DNA of 64,000 nt, from contig NZ_JBHSBI010000008.1 in the NCBI RefSeq assembly GCF_042650645.1, forward strand, positions 124,001-188,000. Direction: 5' to 3'. Positions 9,497 through 18,237 of the stretch are shown here, in pieces. The notes below the pieces were generated by a model. It saw nothing but the letters and a program-made list of their open reading frames with translations, did no database searches and had not been told where the DNA came from. This DNA comes from Nonomuraea purpurea. Its GTDB lineage: Bacteria > Actinomycetota > Actinomycetes > Streptosporangiales > Streptosporangiaceae. Each line of letters begins with the position of its first letter. The stretch's first letter is position 1. A program made the position numbers and the translations under genes.

Positions 9497-9988
9497 TCAG
9501 TGTCCGGTCGGGGCATGGGCGGAGCCGCCGGGGCTGTGTTCTTCGACCGTGCCCCCGATTCTCCCGCTCAGTTCCTGCATGAAAGCCTTGGACTTGGCTG
9601 ACAGCGCCCATCGATTGCCGACGAGGTAGAGGCCGCCGTACATCTCGGCGTAGTCGAGCCACTCACGCTGGCCTTGGGTCGTGTCGAAGTCAAGGAACAC
9701 GAAGGGGATTCCGTCGCTGGTGCATTCCCCTTTCCGGTAGTCCTTCGCCTTGAGGGTGATTTGGGCGGTGCAGCCGATGGTGGCCGCCAGTTGCTCGACG
9801 GTGTACGCGCGGGGCGGCGTCCCCGTCTTGTGCCCACTGTTCGCCTGGGCCTGCACACCGCATCCGGTGAGCGCGAGGGCCGAGGCGACGGCCAGCGACA
9901 GGACGACGCCGCCGTGGTCTCGCCTCCTGATGACGCCGGTCGGACGCGCCACACCGTGAGCGCGTCGCGGGCGGGAGAAGCCAGCCAT
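9497..9988 (-). CDS. Small lipoprotein of unknown function
   Basis: About 163 residues. A twin-Arg/basic N-terminus (RRRDH) and a hydrophobic stretch lead to ALTGCG, a lipobox whose Cys would be acylated and anchored to the outer face of the membrane. The mature part is hydrophilic, with one pair of cysteines (GCTAQI, GECTSDG) that could form a disulfide. The start at 9988 is preferred because AAAGGG lies about 7 bases upstream; the GTG at 10006 has an ill-spaced site. I do not recognise a functional family. It lies about 100 bp downstream of the DUF1996 gene on the same strand, so co-transcription is possible. Confidence 0.7.
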   Translation of the reverse strand: MAGFSRPRRAHGVARPTGVIRRRDHGGVVLSLAVASALALTGCGVQAQANSGHKTGTPPRAYTVEQLAATIGCTAQITLKAKDYRKGECTSDGIPFVFLDFDTTQGQREWLDYAEMYGGLYLVGNRWALSAKSKAFMQELSGRIGGTVEEHSPGGSAHAPTGH

Positions 9989-10085
9989 GATCTTGCCCTT
10001 TCTCACACCTGATGTGGCCTTGCTCCTGGCAATCTGGCAATGAGGACGGCGTGGCCAGTCGCCCGGCCACGCCGATGAATCAGGG

Positions 10086-12050
10086 TCAGCGACAGCGTCT
10101 GCCGCCGTTGATGCAGTCGACGACCTGCCGCATCTGCTGCTCGTTCATCAGGTTGATGAAGTCACTGTGGTCAGTGATCGGTTTGTGTAGTTCCTCGGGG
10201 AAGCCGTCGACGGCGAAGTTGGGGCCCTGCGGCACGTTGTAGACGAGCCGGTGCTCCAGCGCGGGAATGGGCTGGAAACCCTGCGGGCAACTACCGTCGG
10301 CCTGGGGGAAGGTGACATGGGTGCGGTGGTTGGCGCTGTCGACGTTCTGGCCGTCCCAGCAACTCTGGAAATCGAAGACCCGCACGAGCCTGCTTCCTCG
10401 CGGGCAGAGCGGGTACTTGTCCGTCAACTGACGGTTCTCGAACCCGGTGCAGGTCCAACCGGCGTTGGGCTCGGCCCCGCCGACCCGGGCGTTACCGGTG
10501 ATGATGCGCAGGAACTGCGGAGCCGCCACCACCTTGCCGGCCGGGTTGCCCTTGAAGGTGATCTGCACCGAAGCCGGAGTGAGGATCTTGCCGACGTTCA
10601 GGTCGAGGCCGCCGCCGCGCTGGTTGGCGTCGAACTCCTGCTGCCCCAGCGCCCTCACCACCGGCCAGTAGTGCGTGGACTTGTCACCGTTGCGGCAGGT
10701 GGTGCCGGCCGCCAGCAGGCTCTCATTGGTGGACTGGTTGTTGGTGGACTCGTTGCCCACGTAGTCGTGCGTGTGCTGCGCGCCGTTGGACACGCCCGGC
10801 GCCACGATGACGTTGTCGGAGTTGAAGATCCGTCCCTCGTTGCGTCCGCAGTCCACGCTGAAGGTTCCCCTGGAGCCATTCTGCTGCGTACGGGGGTTTC
10901 TCACATTCGGCTGTACGGAACGGATGTCGACGAAGTCCTCACGGACGGGGCCCCTGGCCTGGCCGCCGTTGTTCCCGCCGTTGCCGTTGTCCCCGTCATT
11001 TCCGTCGTCGCCATTGTTTCCGTCATTGCCATCGTTGCCGTTGTTTCCGCCGGTGTTCCCTCCATTCCCGTTCCGGAGTTCACATGTCGCCAGGGTCCGG
11101 AGGCTGGCCGGCGCCTGGGCTCCGGCGCGCTGGAAGGCGATCCGGATCCGATCGAGGGTCGCCGTCCGTTTGTCCCGGAGCGGTCCGAGGATCGCGTTCT
11201 GGACGAAGTTGGGGCCGCCCTGCCCTGCCGAGCGCGCCAGTCGCTGATTGGCCTCGGCGATCTGGGTCTCCAACTGTCGCAGGTTCCGCTGGACCTCCGC
11301 CTGGGCGCGAGCGGGGATTTCGCCCAGCCTGTCCGCTACCTCGGGACAGGAGATCTGGCCGCCGCGACCGCCGCCGTTCTGGTTACCGTTGCCCCGGGCG
11401 GCGTTGTCTTGGTTGCCGTTGTCTTGGTTGTTGTCGCCTTGGTCGCCGTTGTTCTGCCCGTTGTCGTCCTGATCGCTCCCGTTCTGGTCGCCGTTGCCTT
11501 GGTTGTTGTTGCCCTGGTCGCCGTTGTTCTGTCCGTTGTCGTTCTGTCCGTTGTCGTTCTGGTTACCGTTGTCCTGGTTGTTGTTGTCTTGGTTGCCGTT
11601 GTCCTGGTTGTCGCCGTTGTTGTTCCCGGTGCCATCGTCCTGCACGGTGCAGGTGGCCAGACCCTCGAGACCGGTCGGCGCCTGGGCGCCGGCCCGCTGG
11701 AAGGCGATCTGGATCCGTTCAAGAACTGCCGCCCGTTTGTCCCGGAGCGGTCCGAGGATCGCGTTCTGGACGAAGTTGGCGCCGCCCTGTCCCGCCGAGT
11801 TCGCCAGCCGCCGATTGGCCTCGGCGATCTGGGTCTCCAACTGTTGCAGGTTCCGCTGGACCTCCGCCTGAGCACGAGCGGGGACTTCGTCCACTCTGTC
11901 CGCCACAGACGGGCAGGAGATGTCCGGCGCAAAGGCCGTGCCGGACGCCGCATTCGCGGCGCCGACCGTAAGGCCACTGCTCATGACAGCCAGGGCCGTG
12001 AGCATGCCCGCCGCCCGCAGTCGGACGCGGGAGCCATGTTGCTGTCTCAT
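10086..12050 (-). CDS. Secreted DUF1996 protein with duplicated helical module and N/D/Q/G-rich linkers
   Basis: About 654 residues. There is a signal peptide (RLRAAGMLTALAVMSSG, ending at ANAA). Two nearly identical ~89-residue modules follow. Each is bounded by cysteines (from CPSVADR or CPEVADR to LATC) and is rich in helix-forming residues (QLETQIAEAN, LGPLRDKR). Long linkers made almost only of Asn, Gly, Asp and Gln separate the two modules and link the second to the C-terminal DUF1996 domain. The DUF1996 domain contains HTHDYVGN, THYWPV, SCWDG and HRTHVTFP, which are conserved family patches. Function is unknown; DUF1996 occurs in secreted fungal and actinobacterial proteins, some attached to carbohydrate-binding modules. 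The ATG at 12050 has GAGAGGG just upstream. An in-frame start at 12095 exists but would place extra residues before the signal peptide. Confidence 0.85.
   Translation of the reverse strand: MRQQHGSRVRLRAAGMLTALAVMSSGLTVGAANAASGTAFAPDISCPSVADRVDEVPARAQAEVQRNLQQLETQIAEANRRLANSAGQGGANFVQNAILGPLRDKRAAVLERIQIAFQRAGAQAPTGLEGLATCTVQDDGTGNNNGDNQDNGNQDNNNQDNGNQNDNGQNDNGQNNGDQGNNNQGNGDQNGSDQDDNGQNNGDQGDNNQDNGNQDNAARGNGNQNGGGRGGQISCPEVADRLGEIPARAQAEVQRNLRQLETQIAEANQRLARSAGQGGPNFVQNAILGPLRDKRTATLDRIRIAFQRAGAQAPASLRTLATCELRNGNGGNTGGNNGNDGNDGNNGDDGNDGDNGNGGNNGGQARGPVREDFVDIRSVQPNVRNPRTQQNGSRGTFSVDCGRNEGRIFNSDNVIVAPGVSNGAQHTHDYVGNESTNNQSTNESLLAAGTTCRNGDKSTHYWPVVRALGQQEFDANQRGGGLDLNVGKILTPASVQITFKGNPAGKVVAAPQFLRIITGNARVGGAEPNAGWTCTGFENRQLTDKYPLCPRGSRLVRVFDFQSCWDGQNVDSANHRTHVTFPQADGSCPQGFQPIPALEHRLVYNVPQGPNFAVDGFPEELHKPITDHSDFINLMNEQQMRQVVDCINGGRRCR
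11082..11346 (-). repeat. Second copy of the internal module of the DUF1996 gene
   Basis: This stretch encodes the second ~89-residue helical module. It is strongly similar at DNA and protein level to 11649-11915, so the gene grew by internal duplication. Shared blocks include NFVQNAILGPLRDKR and RIAFQRAGAQAP (IQIAFQRAGAQAP in the other copy). Confidence 0.85.
11649..11915 (-). repeat. First copy of the internal module of the DUF1996 gene
   Basis: N-terminal copy of the duplicated module. The DNA between the two copies (about 11347-11648) is a low-complexity tract of GTT/GTC/TTG triplets on the plus strand. It encodes the N/D/Q/G linker, which is an unusual composition for a GC-rich genome. 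Confidence 0.85.
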
Positions 12051-12352
12051 AATCCCTCTCTCCGTCTGTGGATGAGGCCCGGCCTTCAGACTCATCGGGC
12101 GGCATCCACAAAGGGGGGTCGCGGCCGTCGTCTAAACGAGATACGCGCGCTCGACGACTCGGGTTCGACGCGCTCGCCGGCTGATGCTCACCCACTTCTG
12201 GCCGGGTGGCGACCGCGCCGCCGCCGTGGCCGCCCAAGCCTGGCTAAAGCGATTTGGAGAAACGTTGCCCTGGGGGGAGGTGTCGGCCCGACCGTGTGGG
12301 AATGGGTTGCATATCTACACTTCCACGAGACTTGAGGAAGGTGGTGTGCGAC
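12051..12352. other. Divergent intergenic region (DUF1996 / SPW)
   Basis: About 300 bp between divergent starts, which must hold both promoters. I see no convincing palindrome or conserved -35/-10 pair and no credible ORF. Confidence 0.5.
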
Positions 12353-12799
12353 ATGGCTGACCGTCCAACCCATACGACATTCGACATGGGTCAGCACCCC
12401 GATATAGCGGCTCTGCGAGCTCAATACGATATGGCTGCGCAGAGCCCGTCAGGGCAGTCCGTGAGCGGGCTGACCTTTCTGAGCGGTCTCTATCTCGCCA
12501 TCTCGCCGTGGGTGGTGGGGTTCTTCGGGCGCTCGACCCTGTCCGTCAACAATCTGATCACCGGTATCGCCCTGGCGATGCTGGCGGCCGGGATAGCCTC
12601 GGCCTACGGTCGGATACACGGACTGGCGTGGGTTGTGCCCATCATCGGGGTCTGGACGATCATCGCCCCGTGGGTGCTGCCCCCGCACTCCGCAAGCGCA
12701 GGCGCGATCATCAGCAACGTCGTCACGGGGGCAATCATCACCGCATGCGGCCTGGCCTGCGTCATGCTCACCAAGATGCCCGTACCGCATCGGCGTTGA
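12353..12799 (+). CDS. SPW-repeat membrane protein (copy 1)
   Basis: About 148 residues. After a hydrophilic ~35-residue N-terminus (HPDIAALRAQYDMAAQSP) come four hydrophobic helices. The signature LYLAISPWVVGF is in the first, and a related APWVLPP follows in the third, the S-P-W pattern that names the family. It is an integral membrane protein of unknown function. The ATG at 12353 is chosen because the hydrophilic start matches the second copy at 26054 and GGTGG lies 8 bases upstream. It is clearly paralogous to that second copy (shared LTFL-GLYLAISPWVVGF and NNL-GIALAMLA). A strong hairpin follows the stop. Unlike copy 2, no regulator gene lies divergently next to it. Confidence 0.85.
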   Translation: MADRPTHTTFDMGQHPDIAALRAQYDMAAQSPSGQSVSGLTFLSGLYLAISPWVVGFFGRSTLSVNNLITGIALAMLAAGIASAYGRIHGLAWVVPIIGVWTIIAPWVLPPHSASAGAIISNVVTGAIITACGLACVMLTKMPVPHRR

Positions 12800-12841
12800 C
12801 GTCTCCTGGCGGATCACCGGTCCGTAACGAGAGGCGGCACG

Positions 12842-12893
12842 CCGCCGACTGCGACTGCGTCTCCGACTCGTAGGAGAGACGGGGGCGCAGTCG
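12842..12893 (+). terminator. Long two-tier hairpin terminator after the SPW gene
   Basis: GCCGACTGCG (12842-12851) pairs perfectly with CGCAGTCGGC (12884-12893). After a 4-nt internal loop on each side, CGTCTC (12856-12861) pairs with GAGACG (12874-12879). It starts 42 bp after the SPW stop and has no T-tract, which is typical of actinobacterial terminators. Confidence 0.7.
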
Positions 12894-13041
12894 GCAGTTC
12901 GGTTCACAGAAAAGCTCACCCGCTGACGGCGAACACCAAGCACCCCGGTTGGGACGGCCCGCGAGCGGACAGCACACGAACGTAGGCCGCGACCGGAGGA
13001 CCGATGCTCGCACACGAACCGACGCCCTGGCGCGGGCAGCC

Positions 13042-13815
<774 letters not shown>

Positions 13816-13833
13816 CGCTTTCAGCGGCCCAGG

Positions 13834-13881
13834 CTCAGCCGCTCCTGATGGTGGCGGCGGCCCCGTCTCAGCCGCTCCTGA
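13834..13881. repeat. 15-bp direct repeat spanning the hpnH 3' end
   Basis: CTCAGCCGCTCCTGA occurs at 13834-13848 and again at 13867-13881, a 33-bp period. The second copy contains the hpnH stop codon, so the first looks like a small tandem duplication of the gene's 3' end. Confidence 0.7.
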
Positions 13882-14872
13882 GGGCGCGTAGTGACTCCTT
13901 CAGTGACCCCATCGTGGCCAGGACGGCGGTCGGTTCGTAGCCGCAGTGCGCCATGCAGTTGTCGCACCGGGGGTCGCGGCCCCGGCCGTAGGCCGACCAG
14001 TCGGTTTTCTCGATCAGCTCGCGGTAGGTCCGCGCGTACCCGTCCGCCATCAGGTAGCACGGACGCTGCCAGCCGAACAGCGAGTACGACGGGATGGCCC
14101 AGGCGGTGCACGGGAGCTCGACCCGGCCCTCCAGGAAGTCCAGGAACAGCGGCGAGTGGTTGAACCGCCAGCGCCGCCGTCTCCCACCGGAGAAGGCCTC
14201 GCGGAACAGCGCACGCGTCTCCCGCACCCCCATGAACTGGTCCTGGACGGGCGCCTTCTCGTAGGCGTAGGCGGGGGAGATCATCATCTGGTCGACGGCG
14301 AGCTCGTCGTTGAGGTAGTCGAGCACCTCGATGACGGTCTGCGGGCTGTCGGTGGAGAAGAACGTCGTGTTGGTGGTGACACGGAAACCGCGCCGCTGGC
14401 ACTCGCGCACGGCGGCGACGGCCTCGTCGAAGACTCCCTCCTTGCACACCGAGGCGTCGTGGCGCTCGCGCACGCCGTCGATGTGCACGGTCCAGGTGAA
14501 GTACCGCGAGGGTTTGAACTCGTCGATCTTCTTGGGGATCAGCAGCGCGTTCGTGCACAGGAACACGTACTTCTTCATGTCGATGAGACGGCGGACCATC
14601 TCGCCGATCTGCGGGTGCATGAGCGGCTCCCCGCCGGCGATGGACACCATGGGGGCGCCGCACTCCTGGATGGCGGCGACGGCCTGCTCCACCGGCATGC
14701 GCCGCTTCAGCACGTCGGCCGGATGCTGGATCTTGCCGCAGCCGGCGCATTTGAGATTGCACGCGAACAGCGGCTCCAGCTCGACCAGGAGCGGGAACTT
14801 GGTTCGTCCCCGGAGTCGCTGGCCGAGGATGTAGCTGCTGATACGCAGCCCTTGCCGGACCGGGATCGTCAT
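13868..14872 (-). CDS. hpnH: Adenosyl-hopane synthase, radical SAM (HpnH)
   Basis: 334 residues. Radical SAM motif C38-x3-C42-x2-C45 (FACNLKCAGCGK) binds the [4Fe-4S] cluster; SIAGGEPLMHP follows as the SAM-binding GGE motif. A C-terminal Cys set (CDNCMAHCGYEPT) is typical of HpnH. The enzyme joins a 5'-deoxyadenosyl radical to diploptene to make adenosylhopane, the first step of side-chain extension toward bacteriohopanepolyols. Its ATG overlaps the stop of the upstream fusion gene by 4 bp (ATGA), so translation is coupled. It is the last gene of the hopanoid operon on this strand. Confidence 0.95.
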   Translation of the reverse strand: MTIPVRQGLRISSYILGQRLRGRTKFPLLVELEPLFACNLKCAGCGKIQHPADVLKRRMPVEQAVAAIQECGAPMVSIAGGEPLMHPQIGEMVRRLIDMKKYVFLCTNALLIPKKIDEFKPSRYFTWTVHIDGVRERHDASVCKEGVFDEAVAAVRECQRRGFRVTTNTTFFSTDSPQTVIEVLDYLNDELAVDQMMISPAYAYEKAPVQDQFMGVRETRALFREAFSGGRRRRWRFNHSPLFLDFLEGRVELPCTAWAIPSYSLFGWQRPCYLMADGYARTYRELIEKTDWSAYGRGRDPRCDNCMAHCGYEPTAVLATMGSLKESLRALRSG

Positions 14873-16362
14873 GACAGCGCTTCCTTGGGTAGCGAGAACC
14901 GTACGGTCTCTTGGGCGATCACCCGCTCCTCGACGGTCACTTCGCCGAGCCCGCGCAGGGCGGCGACGATGTCGTCGACGAGGCGGGGAGGGGCGGAGGC
15001 GCCGGCGCTGAGCCCGATCGTGCGGGCGCCGGCGAGCCAGTCGAGGGCGATGCCGCCCTGGTCGTCCACCAGGTGGGCCGGGGAGTGGCGGGCGGCGACC
15101 TCCACCAGGCGCAGGGAGTTGGAGGAGTTGACGGACCCGACGACGAGGACGACGTCGGATTCCTCGGCTATCGCGTGGACGGCTCGCTGGCGGTTGGTCG
15201 TCGCGTAGCAGATGTCGTTCCGCTTCGGCTCCAGGGCGTCGGGGAAACGGCGGCGGATGGCGGCGGCGATCTCCGCCGCCTCGTCCTCCGCGAGGGTCGT
15301 CTGCATGAGGTAGGACACCGGCCGGTCGGCCGGCAGGGCCGCCACGTCGTTCACCGTCTGCACGAGCACGCCAGATTCGCCGCTTTCGCCGAGCGTGCCC
15401 TCGGCCTCCTCGTGGCCCGCGTGGCCGATGAGGGCCACCAGGCGTCCCTCCGAGGCGAACCGGCGTGCCTCCGCGTGCACCTTGGAGACCAGCGGGCAGG
15501 TCGCGTCGATCACCCGCAGCCCTCGGCGGGCCGCCTCCTCGCGGACCTTCGGCGACACCCCGTGCGCGGAGAAGACGGTCACCGCCCCGGCCGGCACCTC
15601 GTCGAGTTCGTCGACGAACACCGCTCCGCGCCGGCCCAGATCCTCCACCACGTGCAGGTTGTGCACGATCTGCTTGCGGACGTAGACGGGCGGGCCGTGC
15701 CGCTCCAGCGCGAGTTCGACGATCTCGATGGCACGTTCCACCCCGGCGCAGAATGAGCGCGGCTCGGCCAGCAGGACGGTTCGCGGCCCGGCCGCCGCCG
15801 CCCAGCGCACCAGGACGGGGCCCACGACACTGAGCGTGCGACGCGCGGCGACTCCACGGGCGAGCGTCGCGGGGCTCAGCAGCGGCGCCTCGGGCGTGTC
15901 GACGATGACCCGCACGGCGGCCAGCGGCCGTCCCCCGGCGGCATGGGCCAGCGGGCCGGTCTCCATGTCCACGGCGTACGCGCCCGCCGCGGCGAGGCGG
16001 TGCCGCTCCGCTCCGCTGACCACGTGATCGGCGGTGACCAGCGGACCCACCTTGGCGGGCAGGCCGGCGCGGGCCAGCTCGCCCGCGAGGAGCGGAGCGG
16101 TAGGGCAGGGATGGACGCGCCCCCCGAACCTGACCTCGCTCGCCACCAGGACGTCGCCGGGCCGCAGGCTCCTGTCGACGGCGCCGCCGAAGCCGGCCAC
16201 GGCCACCGGCCCCCGCCCGCCCAGGCCGGCGGCGGCGCGGGCCGCCCGGCGCGGGCCGACCCCGGTGACGACCACCCTGGTGCCGTCGAGGCGAGCCGGC
16301 AGGCCGCGCCTGATCGCGCGGGCCTCGATCCCGAGCCCCGCGCAGATCAGCAGCCCTGTCAT
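14869..16362 (-). CDS. HpnG-IspH fusion: hopanoid nucleosidase/phosphorylase + HMBPP reductase
   Basis: A single 497-residue frame holds two enzymes. Residues 1 to ~188 are a nucleoside-phosphorylase-fold domain (VTGVGPRRA, GFGGAVDRSLRPGDVLVAS, VDMETGPLA at 131-139), as in HpnG, which removes adenine from adenosylhopane. Residues ~193-497 are a full IspH, the last enzyme of the MEP pathway, making IPP and DMAPP from HMBPP. The three cluster-binding cysteines are present (C205 in SFCAGVERA, C289 in DATCPLVSK, C385 in NDICYATTN), as are QIVHNLHVV and GHAGHEEAEGT. No stop or frameshift separates the halves. It overlaps shc and hpnH by 4 bp each. The fusion links precursor supply with hopanoid side-chain processing. 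The N-terminal HpnG identity rests on fold and context; the IspH identity is firm. Confidence 0.9.
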   Translation of the reverse strand: MTGLLICAGLGIEARAIRRGLPARLDGTRVVVTGVGPRRAARAAAGLGGRGPVAVAGFGGAVDRSLRPGDVLVASEVRFGGRVHPCPTAPLLAGELARAGLPAKVGPLVTADHVVSGAERHRLAAAGAYAVDMETGPLAHAAGGRPLAAVRVIVDTPEAPLLSPATLARGVAARRTLSVVGPVLVRWAAAAGPRTVLLAEPRSFCAGVERAIEIVELALERHGPPVYVRKQIVHNLHVVEDLGRRGAVFVDELDEVPAGAVTVFSAHGVSPKVREEAARRGLRVIDATCPLVSKVHAEARRFASEGRLVALIGHAGHEEAEGTLGESGESGVLVQTVNDVAALPADRPVSYLMQTTLAEDEAAEIAAAIRRRFPDALEPKRNDICYATTNRQRAVHAIAEESDVVLVVGSVNSSNSLRLVEVAARHSPAHLVDDQGGIALDWLAGARTIGLSAGASAPPRLVDDIVAALRGLGEVTVEERVIAQETVRFSLPKEALS

Positions 16363-18236
16363 GAGGGCTCCAGGCCGGGGCGCAGGTAACGACCCAGGGC
16401 GCTGATCGGGAAGACGAGCCGGTAGAGGTGGTAGTTGATGTAGAAGTCGCCGGGGAAACCCGTGCCCGTGAAGTACGGTTCGTCCCAGGTGCCGTCCGTC
16501 CGCTGCCGCTCGACCAGCCAGCGCACCCCCTTTTCCACCGCCGGTGAGCGCTCGCCTGCGGCGAGCAGGGCCAGCAGCGCCCAGGCGGTCTGCGAGGCGG
16601 TCGAGGCGCCGCGGCCGATCCAGGCGGGGTCGCGGTAGGAACGCAGGTCCTCGCCCCAGCCGCCGTCACCGTTCTGGTGCCGCTCCAGCCAGACGACGGC
16701 GCGGCGTACCGAAGAATGTCCCGGCCGGACGCCCGCGGCGACGAGGGCGGGCACGACGGCCCCGGTGCCGTAGATGTGGTTCGCGCCCCAGCGGCCGAAC
16801 CACGATCCGTCCTTCTCCTGCGCCTTCAGCAGCCAGATCACGGCCCTGCGCAGGACGGGGGAGCGGGGCCGCTCCTTGGCCAGGGCTTCGACGACGTGCG
16901 CGGTGACGTCGGCCGACGGTGGGTCGATCACCGCGCCGAAGTCGCAGAAGGGCAGCTTGGTGCAGAGCGCGCGGTCGTTGTCGGCGTCGAAGGCCGCGAA
17001 GCCGCCGTCGCCGCAGGCCATGCCGGCCATCCAGCGCACCCCGCGCTCGATCGCCGGTCGTGCGTCGGGGCGGTCGAGCCGGTGCAGCGCGAGCACCACC
17101 TCGGCGGTGTCGTCGGTGTCGGGATAGCCGTCGTTGTCGAACTCGAACGCCCAGCCGCCGGGAGGCAGGGCCGGCCTGCGCACCGCCCAGTCTCCGACCG
17201 TCCTGACCTCCTCGCGCAGCAGCCAGCCGGCGGCTCCGGCGACGGCCGGGTGATCGGCGGGGGTGCCCGCGTCCAGCAGCGCGTTGACCGCCAGCGCCGT
17301 GTCCCACACGGGAGACTGGCACGCCTCCAACCGGCGGCCCTTCTCGTCCCGGACGGTGAACCGGTCGAGCCCTTCGATCGCCTTGCGCATCACCGGGTGG
17401 TCCAGGTGGTAGCCGGACAGGTGGAGCGCGATGATCGAGTACACCCACGGCGGCTGGATGCCGCCCCAGGACCCGTCGGCCTCCTGACGTGCGACGACCC
17501 AGCCGACGGCGCGTCTGAGCGCGGCCCGCCGGAGGCCCGGCGACGGGCGACGCTCGTAGCGGTGCAACACTCGGTCCAGCGCGCCGAAGGCCGCCTCCCA
17601 GCCTCCGCGCGCGGGACGGCGCGGCATCCGGCCGGTCCGCAGCTCGGACAGGTCGAACGGGAGCCCGCGCACCGGCCGGCACGCGGTCACGACGGTCAGG
17701 GGCACGATCGTCTGCCTGGCCCAGCAGGCCCAGTCGTAGACGTTGAGCGGGAACCACGAGGGAAGGAACATGATCTCGGGCGGCATGACGGGCAGGTCAC
17801 GCCACGACCACTCCCCGAACAGGGCCAGCCAGATACGGGTGAACACCCGGCTCGCCTCGATCCCGCCCATGGCCAGGATCTGCCGGGAGGCGGCGCGCAT
17901 GTGCTCGGCGTCGGGCGGATCACCCGCGAGCCGCAGCGCCGTGTACGCCTCGATCATGGTGGACAGATCCGCGGGCCCTTCGTGGAAGTTGGCCCACGTG
18001 CCGTCGGCGCGCTGCTCGGAACGGATCCACCGGGCGGCCTCCGAGGTGTCCCGTTCGGTGCGGATGCCGAGGAACTGCCGCAGCAGCAGGTCCTCTGCGT
18101 CCATGGTCACGTTGGTCTGCAGTTCGCCCTTCCACCAGCCCTCCGGGGACCGCAGGCCGATCAGGTGGTCGCGGGCGGCCCGAAGGGCCTTTTCCGCGTT
18201 GGTGAGCAGGTCCTGGGGCGTCTCAAGGGCGGTCAT
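16359..18236 (-). CDS. shc: Squalene-hopene cyclase
   Basis: 625 residues, a normal SHC length. The acid motif DTDDTAE sits at about 373-379 (canonical DxDD near 374-377) and protonates squalene to start cyclisation. QW repeats recur, for example QEADGSWGG, QEKDGSWFG, QNGDGGWGE and QRTDGTWDE. DGGFAAFDADN and the C-terminal FTGTGFPGDFYINYHLYR are also typical. It is a membrane-associated enzyme making hopene/diploptene. The stop overlaps the start of the HpnG-IspH gene by 4 bp, and the gene starts 1 bp after the polyprenyl synthase stop. Confidence 0.97.
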   Translation of the reverse strand: MTALETPQDLLTNAEKALRAARDHLIGLRSPEGWWKGELQTNVTMDAEDLLLRQFLGIRTERDTSEAARWIRSEQRADGTWANFHEGPADLSTMIEAYTALRLAGDPPDAEHMRAASRQILAMGGIEASRVFTRIWLALFGEWSWRDLPVMPPEIMFLPSWFPLNVYDWACWARQTIVPLTVVTACRPVRGLPFDLSELRTGRMPRRPARGGWEAAFGALDRVLHRYERRPSPGLRRAALRRAVGWVVARQEADGSWGGIQPPWVYSIIALHLSGYHLDHPVMRKAIEGLDRFTVRDEKGRRLEACQSPVWDTALAVNALLDAGTPADHPAVAGAAGWLLREEVRTVGDWAVRRPALPPGGWAFEFDNDGYPDTDDTAEVVLALHRLDRPDARPAIERGVRWMAGMACGDGGFAAFDADNDRALCTKLPFCDFGAVIDPPSADVTAHVVEALAKERPRSPVLRRAVIWLLKAQEKDGSWFGRWGANHIYGTGAVVPALVAAGVRPGHSSVRRAVVWLERHQNGDGGWGEDLRSYRDPAWIGRGASTASQTAWALLALLAAGERSPAVEKGVRWLVERQRTDGTWDEPYFTGTGFPGDFYINYHLYRLVFPISALGRYLRPGLEPS

Positions 18237-18237
18237 G

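Noticed and set aside
11347..11648. Repetitive GTT/TTG tract that could look like a CRISPR or tandem array
   Set aside because: It is triplet-based, in frame, and encodes the Asn/Gln/Asp/Gly linker; there are no spacers.
10251..12335. A 694-codon plus-strand frame with a Val/Leu-rich repetitive stretch
   Set aside because: Antisense of the DUF1996 gene. The Val/Leu repeats are the complement of the Asn/Gln/Asp linker codons, not a membrane protein.
13868..16669. A 933-codon minus-strand frame ending in HpnH
   Set aside because: Only the last 334 codons (from 14872) are HpnH. The rest is an out-of-frame reading of the IspH and cyclase genes.
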